64,000 nt of DNA from Polynucleobacter sp. AP-Sving-400A-A2 (lineage in GTDB: Bacteria > Pseudomonadota > Gammaproteobacteria > Burkholderiales > Burkholderiaceae), in contig NZ_CP061312.1 in the NCBI RefSeq assembly GCF_018688155.1, positions 496,001 through 560,000 on the forward strand, read 5' to 3'. The notes under the pieces are model-generated. The model was not told the origin of the DNA. It saw only the letters and a list, made by a program, of their open reading frames with translations, and ran no database searches. Position 1 is the first letter of the stretch. Every line of letters begins with the position of its first letter. The position numbers and the translations under genes were made by a program. This document shows, piece after piece, positions 20,189-27,857 of this stretch.

Positions 20189-21187
20189 ATGTTTACTAAA
20201 AAAATGAAGCCCTTTGTATTTTCAAAGAGTGCCTTGAAAAAAGCACTTTTTTTGCTGTGCGCAGCACCTCTGATAGTCATGGCTCAAGAGTGGCCCAATA
20301 AGCCAGTTACTTTTGTTGTTCCCTTTCCCGCAGGTGGAGGCACAGATACTTTTGCTAGGCCGCTGGCAGCCCAACTCACCGAGCAACTGGGTAAACAATT
20401 TCTGATTGACAATCGGGGTGGTGCAGGTGGAACCGTGGGCGCATCTGTGGCGGCAAAAGCAGCTCCAGATGGCTATACTTTTTTAGTTGGCGCAACCCAT
20501 CACACCATCGCTCCATCCATGTATAAAAATTTGGATTACGACATTGAGAAGAGTTTTACCCCAGTAGCAATGATTGCTAGTGTTCCACAAGTATTGGTGG
20601 TTAATCCACAGCGCGTGAGTGCACGCAATGCTAAAGAGTTCATTGAGCTCATGAAGAAGAATCCAGGTAAATATAATTTTGCTAGCGCTGGTAGTGGCAC
20701 AGTGCATCACTTGGCCGGTGAATTATTTAAGATTCAAACAGGCACCTTTATTACGCACATTCCATATCGTGGTGCAGGCCCTGCTATGAATGACTTGTTA
20801 GCTGGCCAAGTTGATCTTGAATTTGATGGTCTTGCAACTTCCGCCCCACAAATTAATGCTGGTAAGTTGGCGGCAATTGCCGTGGCATCAAATAAGCGCT
20901 CACTCGCGGTTCCAAATGTGCCAACTTTTAAGGAAGCTGGCTTGCCAGACTATGAAGTATCTACTTGGTACTCTATTTTTGCTCCAGCCGGCACTCCAAA
21001 ACCGATCGTAGATAAAATGATCGTTGAAGTGCAAAAGGCCTTGAATACACCAAAGCTCAAAGCAATTTGGGAAAAGAGTGGTTCTGATACACCTAATTTA
21101 TATGGTGATGCCTTCGGTAAGCAGGTTCGTGCCGATGTAACTCGTTGGTCTGCAGTGGTTAAGAAATCTGGCGCTACGTTAGATTAA
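20189..21187 (+). CDS. Bug-type solute-binding protein, probable malonate receptor
   Basis: TctC/Bug-family periplasmic receptor. I chose ATG 20189: AAGGAG ends right at the earlier in-frame ATG (20183), leaving no spacer for it but a good spacing for 20189. A signal peptide precedes the mature start at about AQEWPNKPVTF. Family blocks: FVVPFPAGGGTDTFARP, YTFLVGATHHTIAPS, THIPYRGAGPAMNDLLAGQVD. It sits between the malonyl-CoA decarboxylase and synthetase genes, so malonate is the likely ligand. No membrane permease gene is nearby. Confidence 0.85.
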   Translation: MFTKKMKPFVFSKSALKKALFLLCAAPLIVMAQEWPNKPVTFVVPFPAGGGTDTFARPLAAQLTEQLGKQFLIDNRGGAGGTVGASVAAKAAPDGYTFLVGATHHTIAPSMYKNLDYDIEKSFTPVAMIASVPQVLVVNPQRVSARNAKEFIELMKKNPGKYNFASAGSGTVHHLAGELFKIQTGTFITHIPYRGAGPAMNDLLAGQVDLEFDGLATSAPQINAGKLAAIAVASNKRSLAVPNVPTFKEAGLPDYEVSTWYSIFAPAGTPKPIVDKMIVEVQKALNTPKLKAIWEKSGSDTPNLYGDAFGKQVRADVTRWSAVVKKSGATLD

Positions 21188-21226
21188 TTAGTAAGCGGTT
21201 TAATTGTTTGGTTTTTTGAGGCTCGA

Positions 21227-22750
21227 ATGAATTTATATTCTTTATTGGAAACAGGTTTTCCAAAAGATAAGCAGGCGTGTGCATTAGAAACGCATGATGG
21301 TTTGTACTACTCCTGGAGTGATCTGGAGCGTGCTACTTCTAAGATGGCTAACTTGCTTAAGAGCTTCAAATTACCAGCAGGATCTCGTATTGCTGTTCAG
21401 GTTGAAAAGTCGCCTGAAGCGCTCTTTCTGTATCTAGCAACTGTAAAAGCAGGATATGTTTATCTGCCTCTGAACACCGCCTATCAAGCGGCAGAGATTC
21501 AATATTTCCTTGAGAATTCTGAGCCTGCAGTGGTGGTATGCAGTAGCAAAAATTTCTCATGGGTATCTAAGGTTGCTTTTAAGGCGGGTACCAAGCATGT
21601 CTTTACTTTGGATGAAGATCGTAAGGGCACCATACTGGATCGTGCTGCTGGCCAAAGTGATAAGTTCAAAACCGTCGCTGTGAAAGATGATGATTTAGCC
21701 GCTATCTTGTATACCTCCGGCACAACTGGTCGCAGCAAGGGCGCCATGCTGACCCATAAGAATTTGGGAAGTAATGCGCAAGTGTTGCATAAGTTTTGGG
21801 GTTGGAAAAAAGGCGATGTCTTATTGCATGCGCTCCCAATCTTCCATGTGCATGGATTATTTGTCGCTGCGCATGGGGCATTAATTAATGGTAGCAAAAT
21901 GATTTGGTTGCCACGCCTGGATACTGCGCAACTAATTAATCACATGCCAAATTCTACTGTGATGATGGGTGTACCAACATTTTATGTACGTTTGCTAGCG
22001 GATAAAGGTTTTAATAAACACGTCGCACGCAATATGCGTTTGTTTGTATCGGGCTCTGCGCCATTACTGACTGAAACATTTAATTCGTTTAAAGAAGTGA
22101 TTGGCCAGCCAATTCTTGAGCGCTATGGCATGAGTGAAACCGTGATGCTCGTTTCTAACCCATACAAAGGCAGTCGCGTAGGCGGATCCGTTGGCTTGCC
22201 CTTACCAGGCGTCAAAGTACGCGTGGTGGATGAAAGTAATCAGCCTTGCGGTATTGATGAGATCGGCAGCATTCAAGTGAAGGGCCCAAATATATTTAAG
22301 GGCTACTGGCGTATGCCAGAAAAAACTGCGGAAGAGTTTACTAAAGACGGCTGGTTTAAGACGGGTGACGTTGGCCGCTGGGGTGGCGATGCCAATGGCG
22401 GTAAAGCACCTCAGGACTACCTCTGTATCGTTGGTCGTAGCAAGGATTTAATTATTTCTGGTGGCTACAACGTGTATCCAAAAGAGATCGAAAGTTTTAT
22501 CGATGATATGGATGGCGTAGATGAGAGCGCTGTGATTGGCATTCCGCATCCTGATTTTGGTGAGGCAGTAATGGCGGTGGTAGTGCCAAAAGCAGGCGCC
22601 AAGCTGGACGCGCAAGCTATGATCGCAACACTAAAAACGCAAATTGCGAATTTTAAGATTCCTAAGCGTTTAGAGATTGTTGCTGACTTACCTCGTAACG
22701 CAATGGGTAAGGTTCAGAAGAATATTCTGCGTCAGCAATACACCAGCTAA
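21227..22750 (+). CDS. matB: Malonyl-CoA synthetase
   Basis: Acyl-adenylate-forming enzyme that activates malonate to malonyl-CoA. The 507 residues match MatB. ATP motif LYTSGTTGRSKGAMLTH, adenylate-binding RYGMSE, hinge motif WFKTGDVG, ISGGYNVYPKEIE and the catalytic C-terminal lysine in RNAMGKVQKN are all present. It starts 39 bases after the binding protein and closes the malonate operon: uptake, activation, decarboxylation to acetyl-CoA. Confidence 0.93.
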   Translation: MNLYSLLETGFPKDKQACALETHDGLYYSWSDLERATSKMANLLKSFKLPAGSRIAVQVEKSPEALFLYLATVKAGYVYLPLNTAYQAAEIQYFLENSEPAVVVCSSKNFSWVSKVAFKAGTKHVFTLDEDRKGTILDRAAGQSDKFKTVAVKDDDLAAILYTSGTTGRSKGAMLTHKNLGSNAQVLHKFWGWKKGDVLLHALPIFHVHGLFVAAHGALINGSKMIWLPRLDTAQLINHMPNSTVMMGVPTFYVRLLADKGFNKHVARNMRLFVSGSAPLLTETFNSFKEVIGQPILERYGMSETVMLVSNPYKGSRVGGSVGLPLPGVKVRVVDESNQPCGIDEIGSIQVKGPNIFKGYWRMPEKTAEEFTKDGWFKTGDVGRWGGDANGGKAPQDYLCIVGRSKDLIISGGYNVYPKEIESFIDDMDGVDESAVIGIPHPDFGEAVMAVVVPKAGAKLDAQAMIATLKTQIANFKIPKRLEIVADLPRNAMGKVQKNILRQQYTS

Positions 22751-22768
22751 GAGTAATAAGACGGTTTC

Positions 22769-23587
22769 TTAAAAACCAAATGCCTTGCGACTTTCATTAA
22801 ACATGAAAGCTGCAAGCATAAAGAGCATTACACCAAAGATGCGTTTGAGTTGAGCTACATCGAGTTTCCTGGCCATCTTTGCGCCCAGCGGAGCGGTAAA
22901 TATGCTTACTGCCACAATACAGAGTACCGCTGGTACATAAACAAATCCAAGTGATCCTTCGGGAAGATTGGGATTGCCCCAACTGCCATACATGTAGCCA
23001 ATCGTCGCTGCAGCTGAAATCGGAAATCCTAAGCCTGAGGAGCTTGCCATCGCAGTATGTGGTTTGACATTGCACCACAGCATAAATGGCACGGTAATAA
23101 ATGCCCCGCCTGCACCTACTAGGCTCGCAATTACTCCTGTTAGTGCTCCAAATGAGAAAAGGCCAACGGTACCGGGTAATTCTCGCCCAGCTGCAGGCTT
23201 TTTATTAATGATCATTTGGATCGAGGTGTAGACAATAAACATGGCGAAGAATAGGGATAGCCAGGAGGTGTTGATAGCCTCAAAAATCTCACTACCACCA
23301 ACCAGACTGCCGATTACTAGACCGGGACTGAGTGCTGCCACTAACTTCCAATCAATAGAGTTGTGTTTGTGATGCGCCCAGATGGCGGAGGTGGTGGTGA
23401 AGAGGATGGTAGCCATACCAGTTGCGATGGCCATATGTACGATGACGTTTTGGCCAAACCCTAAATGATTAAAGACCACAATCATGAAGGGCACCAAAAT
23501 CATGCCACCCCCAATGCCCAAGAGTCCTGCTAGAAACCCCGATATGCTGCCACATAACATCAGCATGGCGATATCGGCTATTGACAT
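22769..23587 (-). CDS. TSUP-family (TauE/SafE) membrane transporter
   Basis: Inner-membrane protein of 272 residues with about eight hydrophobic segments in two repeats. Each half contains the family glycine-rich pattern (FLAGLLGIGGGMILVPF near residue 18 and VIASLVGAGGAFITVPF near residue 151). TSUP members export or import sulfite, sulfoacetate or other small organic anions; the substrate cannot be read from the sequence. The gene begins a few bases after the 3' end of the 6S RNA gene on the same strand. Confidence 0.88.
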   Translation of the reverse strand: MSIADIAMLMLCGSISGFLAGLLGIGGGMILVPFMIVVFNHLGFGQNVIVHMAIATGMATILFTTTSAIWAHHKHNSIDWKLVAALSPGLVIGSLVGGSEIFEAINTSWLSLFFAMFIVYTSIQMIINKKPAAGRELPGTVGLFSFGALTGVIASLVGAGGAFITVPFMLWCNVKPHTAMASSSGLGFPISAAATIGYMYGSWGNPNLPEGSLGFVYVPAVLCIVAVSIFTAPLGAKMARKLDVAQLKRIFGVMLFMLAAFMFNESRKAFGF

Positions 23588-23589
23588 GA

Positions 23590-23776
23590 ATTCCCCGCCT
23601 TAGCCGCTAGGCCGTCATCCTGAACCCTAAGGTTCAAGGTGGAACGGCTACTCTGCTTCGGGTGCATTAAGAAGTTCAGGGAGTGAACAGCGCGAAGCTG
23701 CCACTTTGAAAATTCGAAACGCTCACGCCCACAGTGTAAAGATCGTTCCTGATGCTTGCGCATCGGTTCAAGGAAC
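23590..23776 (-). ncRNA. ssrS: 6S RNA
   Basis: Small RNA that binds sigma-70 RNA polymerase by mimicking an open promoter. On the minus strand the 3' half contains CCACCTTGAACCTTAGGG and TTCAGGATGACGGCCTAGCG, which match the most conserved stretch of proteobacterial 6S RNAs. A terminal stem can be drawn between CCTTGAACCG (23773-23764) and CGGCTAAGG (23606-23598). The location directly after zapA is the classic 6S position. Ends are approximate; the 5' end seems to overlap the zapA stop. Confidence 0.85.
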
Positions 23777-24130
23777 TATTGGCCTTGGCGAACCAGGCAG
23801 GGAAAGAGTTTGCATCAGGGCATCCACTTGATCTTCCAGGGCATAAATTTCATTCTGGAGTCGAGTAATTTCTTCTGAATTGGAGTTAGATGAAATGCTC
23901 TGTGCGGAAGCAAGTTGAGATGCAGTTTGTAGCTTAATGAGGTCGCCTGCAATCTTCAGTGCGGCCATCATGCTCGCACGTTCAATGCTGCGGTTACCAC
24001 CATTAATTGCCAGCTGAATTTGTTCATCAACTAATGTGCAGGCAGCACGAAGTAGTGGCTCATGCTCAGTGCTCGTGGCTAGAGTAATTTTTTGACCGGC
24101 GAGGGTTACTTCAATGCGTTGTTGGCTCAT
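23768..24130 (-). CDS. zapA: Cell division protein ZapA
   Basis: Promotes FtsZ filament bundling at the Z-ring. The 120-residue protein has the N-terminal ZapA beta-strand domain (RIEVTLAGQKITLATSTEHE), a helix with LLRAACTLVDEQI and a long C-terminal coiled coil. I chose ATG 24130 because AGAGG lies at a good distance before it and abuts the alternative ATG 24136; longer starts run deep into the preceding gene. It overlaps the upstream coiled-coil gene by 20 bases. Confidence 0.9.
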   Translation of the reverse strand: MSQQRIEVTLAGQKITLATSTEHEPLLRAACTLVDEQIQLAINGGNRSIERASMMAALKIAGDLIKLQTASQLASAQSISSNSNSEEITRLQNEIYALEDQVDALMQTLSLPGSPRPIVP

Positions 24131-24401
24131 TGTCATCCTCTGGATTCGTTGGTTTCGCGGGCTCACTGAGTAAGTTCAATTGACGGCCATCACTCTGCTC
24201 TGGTAGACGACTCAAAATATGCTGAACCCGTTTTTGTGCATCCTCAATTTTTTCCTCAAGCTGAACCCGGTTCTGTCTTAAGTTATTGACTGCCTCAGCT
24301 ATTGCTTGAACTTTATCGGTCAAACGTTTTACAGACGCACTGATAGACTCGATTTCTGTATCGGTCAAGTCAGGGGAGAAAGGGGTTTGCTCGCTCATCA
24401 C
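24111..24401 (-). CDS. Small coiled-coil protein upstream of zapA
   Basis: A 96-residue acidic protein not recognised with certainty. Residues 12-65 (ETDTEIESISASVKRL-like heptads through NNLRQNRVQLEEKIEDAQKRV) look like one long coiled coil, and the tail is low-complexity (EPAKPTNPEDDNEP). Its place directly before and overlapping zapA resembles the small ZapB-like proteins encoded next to zapA in other proteobacteria, so a divisome role is possible. Start may be 24401 or the next codon 24398. Confidence 0.7.
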   Translation of the reverse strand: MMSEQTPFSPDLTDTEIESISASVKRLTDKVQAIAEAVNNLRQNRVQLEEKIEDAQKRVQHILSRLPEQSDGRQLNLLSEPAKPTNPEDDNEPTTH

Positions 24402-24471
24402 ACTATTGTAGCTTTTTGATTAGACCTTGTGAAAGCTGTCCTTCAATCTCTTGGTTTTAGGCTAAAAGACC

Positions 24472-26595
24472 TCAAAAAGTATATCTAGCTGTTAAGTAAT
24501 ATGCTCTTCGATCACTGGGATAGTAGTAATAATTATTCACAAATAATCCGCTGGCGACTTGGGTGGAGGCATAACCCCCGTAGGTGGCATATAAAGCATT
24601 GCCTACGTTTTTAATCGTGAATTTAGTATCCCACCCTCCTGTTTTGTAATTTAAATACACATCTCCAACAGTGTAAGAGGGCATTAATGCGAGTGAGTTG
24701 TATAAGGTGGCATTTGTTCCAGCATCGTAATGCTGTGTACTAACATAATTGACCACGCCACCAAAAGACCAACTTTGGTCGATTAAATAACTTGCTCTAG
24801 CATTTAGCAGCAAATCAGGCGTAACTGCTACAGACTGACCCATGTATGGCCCATCAGCATAGTAGGAGCGTTGAAACTTTCCTCCACCCGCAATGTTCAA
24901 TCGATTTGTCAGGTTGACTGAGGAGTCTAAAACAAAACCTCTTCGATTGATATTGTATGGAGAGTTATAGTTTGCTCCCGTTGTAGGGTTGTAGGTTATT
25001 TCATTTTGAGAAACAGAAGAAAATATGGAGCCATTTATTTTTAGGCTTTTGAGCACCCAGTTGCCACCAAACTCAAAGGTTTGAGCGGTTTGAGGGCTTA
25101 AGATGCCATTAAAAACTTGTGCGCCGGTAGTCGGATTGGAGCCCCAAAATTCATCAATATTAGGGAAGCGATACGATTGATTCCATTTAAGGAAGAGATT
25201 TTGATTCTTTGCATAATTGAAATTAAGCGCAGCATCCCCTGCGTTGGCAGAAAAAGTTTGATTTGCTGTCGAAGGACCGTCTGTTGAGCCAATGGCTGAG
25301 TAATACGTATTCGCTTGCTGTTTCTGATGTCTTGCGCCTCCAGTAAAGCTGATGCCATTCGTTATAGGTAGTTTGAGGAGGCCATATAGGGATTGGTTTA
25401 ACAAAGAGGCGTTTTGGACATTATTGGTTTGGCCGCTGGGGTTGGTAATGTAACCAGGAATCATGTAACTATTTAACTGATTTGAGCCGTACGACCCAAC
25501 AGATTCTTGAGCAGCTTTATTGAACTCGTACCCTACAATCGTTGTTCCTAGAGGGCCAAAATTGGCTTTGACGCGAGGCGAGAGATTGAGTTGCCAGCCT
25601 GAAAGTGTGTTGTTCGTGTTCGACCATACTGGTGATCCGCTACTGGTATTGATGGCTGCCACAGTGTCATAAAATGGGTAGTAATTAAACGAAGTTTTAT
25701 TAGTATAGGAGGTGTCCAACTCTCCTATGTAACCTTCAGCCAATTCCTTTGTACCGCCAAAACGAAATCCTGAGTTGTTGACAGTGTTGTTTGCTCCAAT
25801 ATTCTTGAAGAAGGCTGATTGTGGGTTACCACTGCCGACTTGGCCAATTACAGCGCCAGGTAATTGTTGATTGGTATAGCCATAAATCAAGTCAATATAG
25901 GCCTTATCAATACTGTTAAATTTTTGGGTTATTTTTGCATCAAAGGCGTAGGCATTTGCTGCAGAATTCTGGCGCCATCCTTGACTATTAGAGGTATTAG
26001 CAGTTAGCTGGTATGTGGTGTCCTGATAAGTATCGCGCAGTATCATGTTATTAATGACGGTGTTGTAACTGCCATAACTTGTACTCGCTTGATTGAGCTT
26101 GGAAGTATTTCCATTCGTGATGATATTGACTACTCCACCAATTGCACCGTTACCATACTGCACACTGGCACCACCTTGAAGAATCTCGATACGTTCAATC
26201 GAATCTATCGGAATGGATCCCCACATAACCGATGAAGAGTCGATTGGATTAATTCTTTGTCCATCAATCAATATTAGAGTGGTGCTACCAGCTGTCATTC
26301 CATAGCCACCCATATCCACAGTGGCATCTAGATTGAGTTGTCCGCCCCCATTGATATTACGAACATTAAGGCCGCCAATTTGAGATAGAACATCTGGAAT
26401 ATTGTTGGATGTGGAGTTCGCTATTTCATCACGCGTGATGACTTTTACATTTGCTGGAACTTCATTGAGGTTTTCTTCGAAACGTGAGCCCGAGACAATG
26501 ACTGTTGATTGGGAGTTTTGAGCTGCTGCGTTGAATGCTATTACCGCGCCGCAAATTAGGACGACTACTTTTTTACTGCTGAACTGCTGTTTCAT
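24472..26595 (-). CDS. btuB: TonB-dependent outer-membrane receptor, BtuB-like (cobalamin uptake)
   Basis: Outer-membrane TonB-gated channel of 707 residues. A signal peptide ends near AAAQ (residue 26). A TonB box-like STVIVSGSR follows, then the plug domain (EVPANVKVITRDEI through GNGAIGGVVNIIT) and a 22-strand barrel ending in YYLTARYTF with the terminal aromatic residue. A cobalamin riboswitch in its leader makes vitamin B12 or a related corrinoid the likely substrate. An AAGG lies 8 bases before the start codon. Confidence 0.88.
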   Translation of the reverse strand: MKQQFSSKKVVVLICGAVIAFNAAAQNSQSTVIVSGSRFEENLNEVPANVKVITRDEIANSTSNNIPDVLSQIGGLNVRNINGGGQLNLDATVDMGGYGMTAGSTTLILIDGQRINPIDSSSVMWGSIPIDSIERIEILQGGASVQYGNGAIGGVVNIITNGNTSKLNQASTSYGSYNTVINNMILRDTYQDTTYQLTANTSNSQGWRQNSAANAYAFDAKITQKFNSIDKAYIDLIYGYTNQQLPGAVIGQVGSGNPQSAFFKNIGANNTVNNSGFRFGGTKELAEGYIGELDTSYTNKTSFNYYPFYDTVAAINTSSGSPVWSNTNNTLSGWQLNLSPRVKANFGPLGTTIVGYEFNKAAQESVGSYGSNQLNSYMIPGYITNPSGQTNNVQNASLLNQSLYGLLKLPITNGISFTGGARHQKQQANTYYSAIGSTDGPSTANQTFSANAGDAALNFNYAKNQNLFLKWNQSYRFPNIDEFWGSNPTTGAQVFNGILSPQTAQTFEFGGNWVLKSLKINGSIFSSVSQNEITYNPTTGANYNSPYNINRRGFVLDSSVNLTNRLNIAGGGKFQRSYYADGPYMGQSVAVTPDLLLNARASYLIDQSWSFGGVVNYVSTQHYDAGTNATLYNSLALMPSYTVGDVYLNYKTGGWDTKFTIKNVGNALYATYGGYASTQVASGLFVNNYYYYPSDRRAYYLTARYTF

Positions 26596-26620
26596 GATGA
26601 ACCTTCTGCCTTCGAATCAC

Positions 26621-26644
26621 CTGGCTCACTTCCCCGTAAGCTGG
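26621..26644 (-). promoter_or_regulatory. Hairpin in the receptor mRNA between riboswitch and start codon
   Basis: In the transcript GCTTAC (26641-26636) pairs with GTGAGC (26629-26624) around GGGGAA, with further pairing outside. It lies about 25 bases before the start codon and is a candidate part of the riboswitch expression platform. The remaining bases 26645-26750 carry no convincing gene. Confidence 0.4.
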
Positions 26645-26754
26645 GTCGAACAGAATTTCACAATGCGAGAGATCAGGCGTCAATTGGGCATCGTGCCAGC
26701 TTGGCAGGGAATGCTTCATTGGCGCGCGAAGGTCCCCGTCCGCAAAATTCCACC

Positions 26755-26945
26755 TGTCTTGGCCGGTATCCGGGCTAGTAAATCTCAGAATCTGACCTTC
26801 CCATGCAATTGACGCGCACAGTGGCTTATTCAGACTCCTGACACCTTTACTTTGAAGTTAGGGTTCATTTACTTACCGTTGCGGGGGCAGCACACGTTTA
26901 GTGTTTCCCGTTTAACTCTATTGCATTGCAACAAAGCACCACGAC
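26755..26945 (-). promoter_or_regulatory. Cobalamin riboswitch
   Basis: Leader RNA that senses adenosylcobalamin or related corrinoids. Reading the minus strand, the conserved elements occur in order: AAACGGGAA, then CTGCCCCCGCAACGGTAA (26890-26873), GCCACTG (26825-26819), GGGAAGG and AGCCCGGATACCGGCC (26776-26761). It precedes the BtuB-like receptor start by about 160 bases, and such switches normally shut off corrinoid uptake when B12 is plentiful. The outer ends are approximate. Confidence 0.95.
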
Positions 26946-27029
26946 GTTTCAATTCTATCCTATGAATAGGGATTAAACCGTTTTGAATACCAAAAAAGCC
27001 TACAATGCACGCTCTAGGAACAAGGATTC

Positions 27030-27647
27030 ATGACAGCATTAGACAAACATCCCGAAAAAAACCTCATTCGTTTGCAGTTGAGCCAAAACTCGGTGTTAAA
27101 AAGCTTAGATCCTGAATCAATGGCTGATTTAGAGCGCCATTTAGTGATTTCAGACCTCAAAAAATCAGAAATCCTGCTGCATCAAGGTGACCATCAGATG
27201 GAGCAATATTTTGTTTTAGATGGGATTTTGAAGAGAATTGTCTCTAGCGCCGATGCAAAAGAGATGATTTTGCGCTTCGCCATCGAAAAAGATATTGAAA
27301 CGAGTTATGCGGCCTGGCGCCTTAAGACCGCCGCCCCATATAGCATTGCCTCGGTCACCAAGGCTCGAGTTGCCCGTATGCCACTAAAAAAATGGGCTGA
27401 ATTTTTGGAGGCTCATAAACCCCTCAAAGAGAGCTTTGAGTTTGAGGTGATGCGTTTGATGAGTGAGATCATGGCGCATACGATTACCCTGCATATGCTG
27501 GATGCACCAGGTCGTGTAGAGCGTTTTTTACGTAAATACGAAGACTTGTTTGAGCTGCTCCCTAAAAAAGAGTTGGCCGCTTACCTTAATCTCTCCCCAG
27601 AGACATTAAGCCGCCTTAAAACAAAGCATAAAGAGCTTTTTGTCTAA
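27030..27647 (+). CDS. Crp/Fnr-family transcriptional regulator of the oxalate cluster
   Basis: A 205-residue regulator: cyclic-nucleotide-binding-like beta-barrel (about residues 20-115), dimer helix (about 120-160) and a C-terminal helix-turn-helix (LPKKELAAYLNLSPETLSRL). It has no cysteine, so an FNR-type iron-sulfur cluster is excluded. The recognition helix ETLSR has the same contact pattern as the FNR helix ETISR, which reads TTGAT/TTGAC half-sites. A perfect TTGAC-N4-GTCAA lies just downstream, in front of oxc, so it probably activates oxc; the effector is unknown. Confidence 0.85.
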   Translation: MTALDKHPEKNLIRLQLSQNSVLKSLDPESMADLERHLVISDLKKSEILLHQGDHQMEQYFVLDGILKRIVSSADAKEMILRFAIEKDIETSYAAWRLKTAAPYSIASVTKARVARMPLKKWAEFLEAHKPLKESFEFEVMRLMSEIMAHTITLHMLDAPGRVERFLRKYEDLFELLPKKELAAYLNLSPETLSRLKTKHKELFV

Positions 27648-27683
27648 ATAGCAGGCCTAGATGTTTCTAGATTTCAGGGGAAA

Positions 27684-27697
27684 TTGACCGAAGTCAA
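27684..27697 (+). promoter_or_regulatory. FNR-type operator, perfect TTGAC-CGAA-GTCAA
   Basis: A perfect dyad (extended by A/T on each side to 27683-27698) centred at 27690.5. A TAAGAT at 27720-27725 fits a -10 element and places transcription start near 27732, so the operator is centred at -41.5, the class II activation position for Crp/Fnr proteins. The regulator gene immediately upstream has an FNR-like recognition helix. Confidence 0.65.
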
Positions 27698-27719
27698 TGA
27701 TGAACCTGATCCCAGAGCC

Positions 27720-27725
27720 TAAGAT
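27720..27725 (+). promoter_or_regulatory. Probable -10 element of the oxc promoter
   Basis: TAAGAT matches four of six bases of the sigma-70 -10 consensus. With a start site six bases further on (about 27732) the upstream FNR-type operator sits exactly at -41.5. No separate -35 box is evident, as expected for a class II activated promoter. Confidence 0.45.
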
Positions 27726-27740
27726 TCGTATCAGCCTTAA

Positions 27741-27839
27741 CGGGAGAGTTTTTGTTACCCGTGGCACCACTAATAACTTAATTGGAGACAGTTAGCGAAA
27801 GCTAAATTGCACTGAGCGTGCTTAACGTTCGGGCGGTGT
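27741..27839 (+). promoter_or_regulatory. Structured leader of the oxc mRNA
   Basis: Three foldable segments follow the inferred start site: CGGG/CCCG (27741-27744 with 27758-27761), TTAGC-GAAA-GCTAA (27792-27805) and GAGCG/CGTTC inside CACT/GGTG (about 27811-27838). GCACC at 27764-27768 can also pair with GGTGT at 27835-27839 and close the whole unit. No Shine-Dalgarno sequence is seen in the 15 bases before the oxc start. I do not recognise a known riboswitch class. Confidence 0.35.
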
Positions 27840-27857
27840 AATTAACTATAAATTTCT

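Noticed and set aside
26531..26812. A 93-codon plus-strand frame opposite the receptor leader
   Set aside because: It lies across the cobalamin riboswitch and the receptor signal peptide region; the RNA motif explains the conservation.
27697..27795. A 32-codon plus-strand frame (MMNLIPEPKIRI...) between the Crp/Fnr gene and oxc as an upstream small gene
   Set aside because: Its start codon overlaps the FNR-type operator and lies about 35 bases upstream of the inferred transcription start, and it has no ribosome-binding site; the region is better explained as promoter and leader.
27741..27839. A known riboswitch class in the oxc leader (glycine, THF or ZTP type)
   Set aside because: Short GGGAGAG- and GGCGG-like pieces recall known motifs, but the full conserved cores are missing.
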